DNA of 7,983 bases from Chloroflexota bacterium (GTDB taxonomy: Bacteria; Chloroflexota; Chloroflexia; Chloroflexales; Kallotenuaceae): positions 1 through 7,983 of the forward strand of contig JAFAYS010001109.1 in the NCBI GenBank assembly GCA_019240175.1. Direction: 5' to 3'. Positions within the stretch are counted from its first letter, which is position 1; the number at the start of each line of letters is the position of its first letter. The position numbers were made by a program, and so were the translations under genes. Below, one piece after another: positions 5,194 through 7,983 of the stretch. The notes beneath the pieces were generated by a model. The model had not been told where the DNA came from. It searched no databases and was given only the letters and a program-made list of their open reading frames with translations.

Positions 5194-7563
5194 ATGGCGA
5201 CGATAGGACAACGCATCAACCCAACGCCCGACTGGTCGCTGCGTGGCGGTCGCTGGCTGGCGATCCTGGCACTGGTCGGCGTGGCGAGCGCGGCGCTGCT
5301 GGCGCTCAGGCTACAGCCCACACCACGCTACGCCGTCGATCTGTTGCAGCCGCTGGAAAGTCTGCCCTTCGAGATCGAGGGCATCAATGCCGTTGAGATC
5401 AACCTCGAAGGACAGCCCTACCGCTGGACCACGGACTATCCGTTTATCCAGATCCGCAACGCGTACCATCTCGCGCCGTCGTTTCTGGCGACGCTGACGA
5501 TTCGCTCGGAGCGGCCCGACGGCCCGCAGCCGGTGACGTTTCTAGTCAACGAGCAGCCGCTGGCGATCGCGCAGACGACGCCCCAGATGCGCGCCTATCA
5601 TCTGATCCTGCCGCATCGCCCGGACGCCGACAGCACGCTGCGGTTCGCGGCGGCGACCAAGAACTTCACGCCGCCCAACGATCTACGTCGCCTCGGCTTT
5701 ATCACCACCAGCTGGTCGATCACGCCGATCTTTGCCGGCACGCCGCTCGGCCCGATCACGCAGGGCGAGCTGGCGCTGGTGCTGATCGGTGGGCTGCTGC
5801 TAACGGCTTGGCTTTGGCTGCGCGCCGGACGCGTGACCGCGCTGAGTGTTGGCATTCCCGTCGCGCTGGCACTGCTGGTACTGCGCGGCTTTTATCAGCC
5901 CGCGCCGCTGCCATTCTCGCATCTTGCGATGATCGCGCTGCTGGCAACCGCGCTGCTGACGCTGCTGACGCGCCAAAGCTGGACGGCGCTTGGCCTGGCG
6001 ATCGTGGGGCTGATCACGACTTTCGCGGGCGCGCTGTGGCCCAGCTGGATGACCGACGATGCGCTGATCTCGTTTCGCTACGCGCAAAATCTCGTGGCGG
6101 GCAACGGTTTGATCTACAACCTCGGCGAGCGCGTCGAAGGCTACACCAATTTCCTGTGGACCATGCTAGCGGCGCTGGTGCTGGCGCTGGGCGGCGATCC
6201 TGTGCAGGTCTCGTACTACGCCGGCATCGTGATCGCGCTGCTGCTGATCGCGGCGACGTTTGTGCTGGCGCGGCAGCTGATGGGCGAGCGCTGGGCGCTG
6301 ATGGCGGCGGCGCTGCTCGGCACCAGCCACAGCCTGCTGATCTACACCGCACGCGGCTCCGGCCTTGAGACCGGCCTTTTCGCGCTGCTGCTGGTCATCG
6401 GCACGACGCTCTTTCTGCGCGAGCGCTTCAACTGGGCGGGCGCGGCCTTTGCGCTGGCGACGATGACACGGCCCGAGGGCGTGCTGCTGCTCGGGATCGC
6501 TGGGCTGGTACGGCTGGTTGCCAAGCGCAAGATCGACGCGGGAATCTGGCGCATGGTCGGCGTATTCGCACTGATCGGCGTGCCCTTCTTCGCCTGGCGC
6601 TTCTTCTACTACGGCGACCTGCTGCCCAACACCTTCTACGCCAAAACCGGCGGCGGCCTGCCGCAAGCGCTACGTGGTCTGGCTCACGCCGGATCGTTCG
6701 CGCTGTTTGCGGGCGGTCCCGTGCTGGCGCTACTGCTCGTGCTGGCGGCGATCCGCTTTGTCCGTGACTGGCGCGAACGCTCGGATCAGCTGATCTGGCA
6801 AAGCTTTACCTGGCTCGTCGTCGGCATCTACACCGCGTACATCATCAGCGTCGGCGGCGATCATTTTCCAGGCTACCGCTTCTTCGTGCCGGTGCTGCCG
6901 TTCCTGGTGCTGCTGATGGCGCGCGGAACGCAGCAGATCGCTGCGTTCGGGGAACAAAGGAACAAAGAAACAAAGGAACAAAGAAGTACCGATCTTTCCC
7001 CTCTCCTGTCGCAACGGGAGAGGGGAGGGCGCGATAGCGACAGGGGTGAGGGCCTCCTCAAGAATCATGGTGAGGGCCTTCCTTTCCTCCGCCGCGCCGC
7101 ACCCGCCGCCCTGGCGATGCTGATCGTCGTCGGGCTGAGCGTCTTCAATCTTACACGCTCGACGCCCTTCGATCAGATTGTGCGCGGTGACGACGAGTCA
7201 GTGTGGCTGTGGCGCGAGATGGGCTGGTGGCTGGCCGACCAGGGACAGCCTGGCGAGTCGATGGCGGCGATGGGTGCGGGCGCGATTCCCTACTACTCGG
7301 ATCGCGAAACGATCGATCTGCTCGGCCTCAACGATAAGCATATCGCGCGGATGGAAGTCGAGGACATGGGCAGCGGTGTGGCCGGCCACGAGAAGCAAGA
7401 TCCCGACTATGTGCTCAACGAGCGCAAGCCGACTTACATTCCCGGCATCTGGACCGAGTACTTTGGCGGCTCGCAGGCGCTGAAAAACACCGGCCTCTAC
7501 GAGCGCCAGGAAGTCATCACGCGCTACGGGCGGCGCATCGTGCTGTGGAAGCGCATCGCATGA
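5194..7563 (+). CDS. AftB-like GT-C membrane glycosyltransferase with N-terminal beta-rich domain
   Basis: Integral membrane glycosyltransferase of 789 residues, probably using a polyprenyl-phosphate sugar outside the membrane. Residues 20-40 are a membrane helix, 45-178 a beta-rich domain (RWTTDYPFIQI at 77-87), 192-278 further helices. The catalytic part follows: TDDALISFRYAQNL (287-300) with the GT-C acidic pair D288/D289, RVEGYTNFLW (313-322), TRPEGVLL (425-432), YYGDLLPNTFYAK (472-484), GGDHFPGYRFFVPVLPF (554-570), DLLGLNDKHIAR (708-719) and GHEKQDPDYVL (731-741). These resemble mycobacterial AftB arabinofuranosyltransferase and its many bacterial relatives; I do not claim arabinose transfer. 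A repeat element supplies residues 586-629, between the last two helices. Start is ATG 5194, 2 bases after the upstream stop; a longer reading from TTG 5095 would bury 97 bases in the methyltransferase and is rejected. The stop overlaps the next start as ATGA. Confidence 0.87.
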   Translation: MATIGQRINPTPDWSLRGGRWLAILALVGVASAALLALRLQPTPRYAVDLLQPLESLPFEIEGINAVEINLEGQPYRWTTDYPFIQIRNAYHLAPSFLATLTIRSERPDGPQPVTFLVNEQPLAIAQTTPQMRAYHLILPHRPDADSTLRFAAATKNFTPPNDLRRLGFITTSWSITPIFAGTPLGPITQGELALVLIGGLLLTAWLWLRAGRVTALSVGIPVALALLVLRGFYQPAPLPFSHLAMIALLATALLTLLTRQSWTALGLAIVGLITTFAGALWPSWMTDDALISFRYAQNLVAGNGLIYNLGERVEGYTNFLWTMLAALVLALGGDPVQVSYYAGIVIALLLIAATFVLARQLMGERWALMAAALLGTSHSLLIYTARGSGLETGLFALLLVIGTTLFLRERFNWAGAAFALATMTRPEGVLLLGIAGLVRLVAKRKIDAGIWRMVGVFALIGVPFFAWRFFYYGDLLPNTFYAKTGGGLPQALRGLAHAGSFALFAGGPVLALLLVLAAIRFVRDWRERSDQLIWQSFTWLVVGIYTAYIISVGGDHFPGYRFFVPVLPFLVLLMARGTQQIAAFGEQRNKETKEQRSTDLSPLLSQRERGGRDSDRGEGLLKNHGEGLPFLRRAAPAALAMLIVVGLSVFNLTRSTPFDQIVRGDDESVWLWREMGWWLADQGQPGESMAAMGAGAIPYYSDRETIDLLGLNDKHIARMEVEDMGSGVAGHEKQDPDYVLNERKPTYIPGIWTEYFGGSQALKNTGLYERQEVITRYGRRIVLWKRIA
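6951..6986 (+). repeat. AG-rich octamer tandem repeat (GGAACAAA)
   Basis: Four units: GGAACAAA (6951-6958), GGAACAAA (6959-6966), GAAACAAA (6967-6974) and GGAACAAA (6975-6982), then GAAG. The 8-base period is not a multiple of three; it encodes the charged peptide EQRNKETKEQR. The last twelve bases (6975-6986) match 376-387 exactly. Confidence 0.92.
6998..7025 (+). repeat. GC-rich hairpin of repeat element copy 2
   Basis: The arms 6998-7009 and 7014-7025 pair completely (eleven Watson-Crick pairs and one G-T wobble at 7007/7016) around the loop CGCA (7010-7013). Against copy 1, the loop-closing pair changes from C-G (412/417) to T-A (7009/7014), a compensated change. A competing pairing is possible: TGTCGC (7007-7012) is perfectly complementary to GCGACA (7037-7042). 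Confidence 0.88.
7045..7080 (+). repeat. Duplicated GGTGAGGGCC box, 24 bases apart
   Basis: GGTGAGGGCC occurs at 7045-7054 and 7069-7078, with TT following the second as in copy 1 (449-460). The 24-base offset is a multiple of three, so it yields a repeated GEGL eight residues apart (618-621 and 626-629). It may be a small local duplication or the remnant of a second element. Confidence 0.7.
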
Positions 7564-7983
7564 AGATTTTATACTGGATTCCGCGCTACGACGCCGGTTT
7601 GATGGGCAACCAGATCCACGTCGAGGTGATCGAGAGCTGGCGTGAGCTGGGCGTGGATGCCGAAGTGCTGACCTTTAACGCCGGCCTCAAAGCGCGATCG
7701 ATCGAACTGCTCAATGGCATTGTCGTGCATCGGCTGCCGCTCAACCGCACGCTGATCGAAAAAGCGCTCAATCGCGCCGCCCAGCCGCTGATGCAATATC
7801 CCTACTGGCTCGGCGCGCTGGCGCAGTATCGCCGCTTCATAGCCGAGCAGCACCGACGCTTCGATCTGGTGCATATCGAGACAGCGTTTCCACTCGGCGC
7901 GCTCGCAGCGGTCGCGTCCACCCGCCAGCCGCCGATCGCGGTCACGCTGCAAGGCGCGGATGTGATGGCCGAGCCGGATTCCG
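7560..7983 (+). CDS. GT4-type glycosyltransferase, N-terminal part (3' partial)
   Basis: The frame runs from ATG 7560 to the window edge without a stop (141 codons visible). The protein opens MKILYWIPRYDAGLMGNQIH, a first Rossmann strand with a Gly-containing loop and a conserved-looking His region, as in retaining GT-B enzymes of family GT4. Then come AEVLTFNAGL (34-43), RFDLVHIETAFPLGALAA (100-117) and the strand-turn VTLQGADVM (128-136), matching the common GT4 pattern of a strand ending in HG-D or QGAD. Such enzymes transfer a sugar from a nucleotide-sugar donor in the cytoplasm, often onto a lipid-linked acceptor. The start overlaps the upstream stop as ATGA, pointing to translational coupling; GGAAG at 7547-7551 is a modest ribosome site 8 bases ahead. 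The UDP-sugar-binding C-terminal domain is outside the window, so donor specificity cannot be judged. Confidence 0.82.
   Translation, partial: MKILYWIPRYDAGLMGNQIHVEVIESWRELGVDAEVLTFNAGLKARSIELLNGIVVHRLPLNRTLIEKALNRAAQPLMQYPYWLGALAQYRRFIAEQHRRFDLVHIETAFPLGALAAVASTRQPPIAVTLQGADVMAEPDS

Larger units (their letters stand above)
6951..7080 (+). repeat. Composite repeat element, copy 2, translated in frame within the AftB-like gene
   Basis: Same order and orientation as the copy at 347-519: AG-rich octamers ending in GGAACAAAGAAG (6975-6986), an 11-base spacer, the 28-base hairpin (6998-7025), a linker, GGTGAGGGCC (7045-7054), and a second GGTGAGGGCCTT (7069-7080). It lacks the right-hand GGTTCTT repeats. 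Relative to copy 1 the hairpin begins at codon position 2 rather than 3, so the encoded peptide (SPLLSQRERGGR...) is unrelated to copy 1's (SPAAAGEGRQAKR...). The gene stays open through it. It falls after the helix RFFVPVLPFLVLLMA and before the last helix (639-651), in a loop predicted to be cytoplasmic. Confidence 0.8.

Noticed and set aside
5560..5575. Frequent GATC/GCGATCGC words across the window (for example GCGATCGC near 5564), possibly like the cyanobacterial HIP1 octamer.
   Set aside because: GATC is common here mainly because Ile ATC codons follow G-ending codons; I could not do the count against a background model needed to call it over-represented.

Overview
The window is a densely packed, all-plus-strand cluster for building and exporting a cell-surface glycan in a GC-rich bacterium. 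It has six genes, two of them cut by the window edges. No intergenic gap exceeds 9 bases, and I see no promoter, terminator, RNA gene, CRISPR array or transposase. The organism is probably a member of the Chloroflexota. That rests on the Ala/Leu/Arg-rich proteins, the multi-domain GT-C membrane glycosyltransferases, and AG-rich short tandem repeats next to GC-rich palindromes, which I recall from that phylum. It is an impression, not a proof; no taxonomic marker gene is present.

Layout: (1) 1-1907, the 3' part of a GT39-like membrane glycosyltransferase with a C-terminal TPR-like helical region and a terminal beta-rich domain. (2) 1900-2748, a class I SAM-dependent methyltransferase, TTG start, overlapping gene 1. 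(3) 2750-4351, an oligosaccharide flippase of the Wzx/MOP type, GTG start, 1 base after gene 2. (4) 4367-5191, a second class I methyltransferase. (5) 5194-7563, an AftB-like GT-C glycosyltransferase with an added N-terminal beta-rich domain. (6) 7560-7983, the N-terminal part of a GT4-type glycosyltransferase, sharing ATGA with gene 5.

A coherent reading is as follows. The GT4 enzyme builds a lipid-linked glycan at the inner face of the membrane. The flippase moves it across. The two GT-C enzymes add sugars from polyprenyl-phosphate donors on the outer face. The methyltransferases may methylate or cap sugars. The glycan itself cannot be identified from this stretch.

The most unusual feature is a pair of related composite repeat elements (about 347-519 and 6951-7080) lying inside the two GT-C genes without breaking either frame. 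Each has AG-rich 7- or 8-base tandem repeats, then a 28-base hairpin with a CGCA loop, then a GGTGAGGGCC box. The two copies have the same orientation but are translated in different reading frames, so they encode unrelated peptides. Both peptides fall in loops between membrane helices that I predict to be cytoplasmic. This resembles the protein-coding palindromic elements described in Rickettsia. Because the repeat units are not multiples of three, it also raises the possibility of slippage-driven on/off switching.
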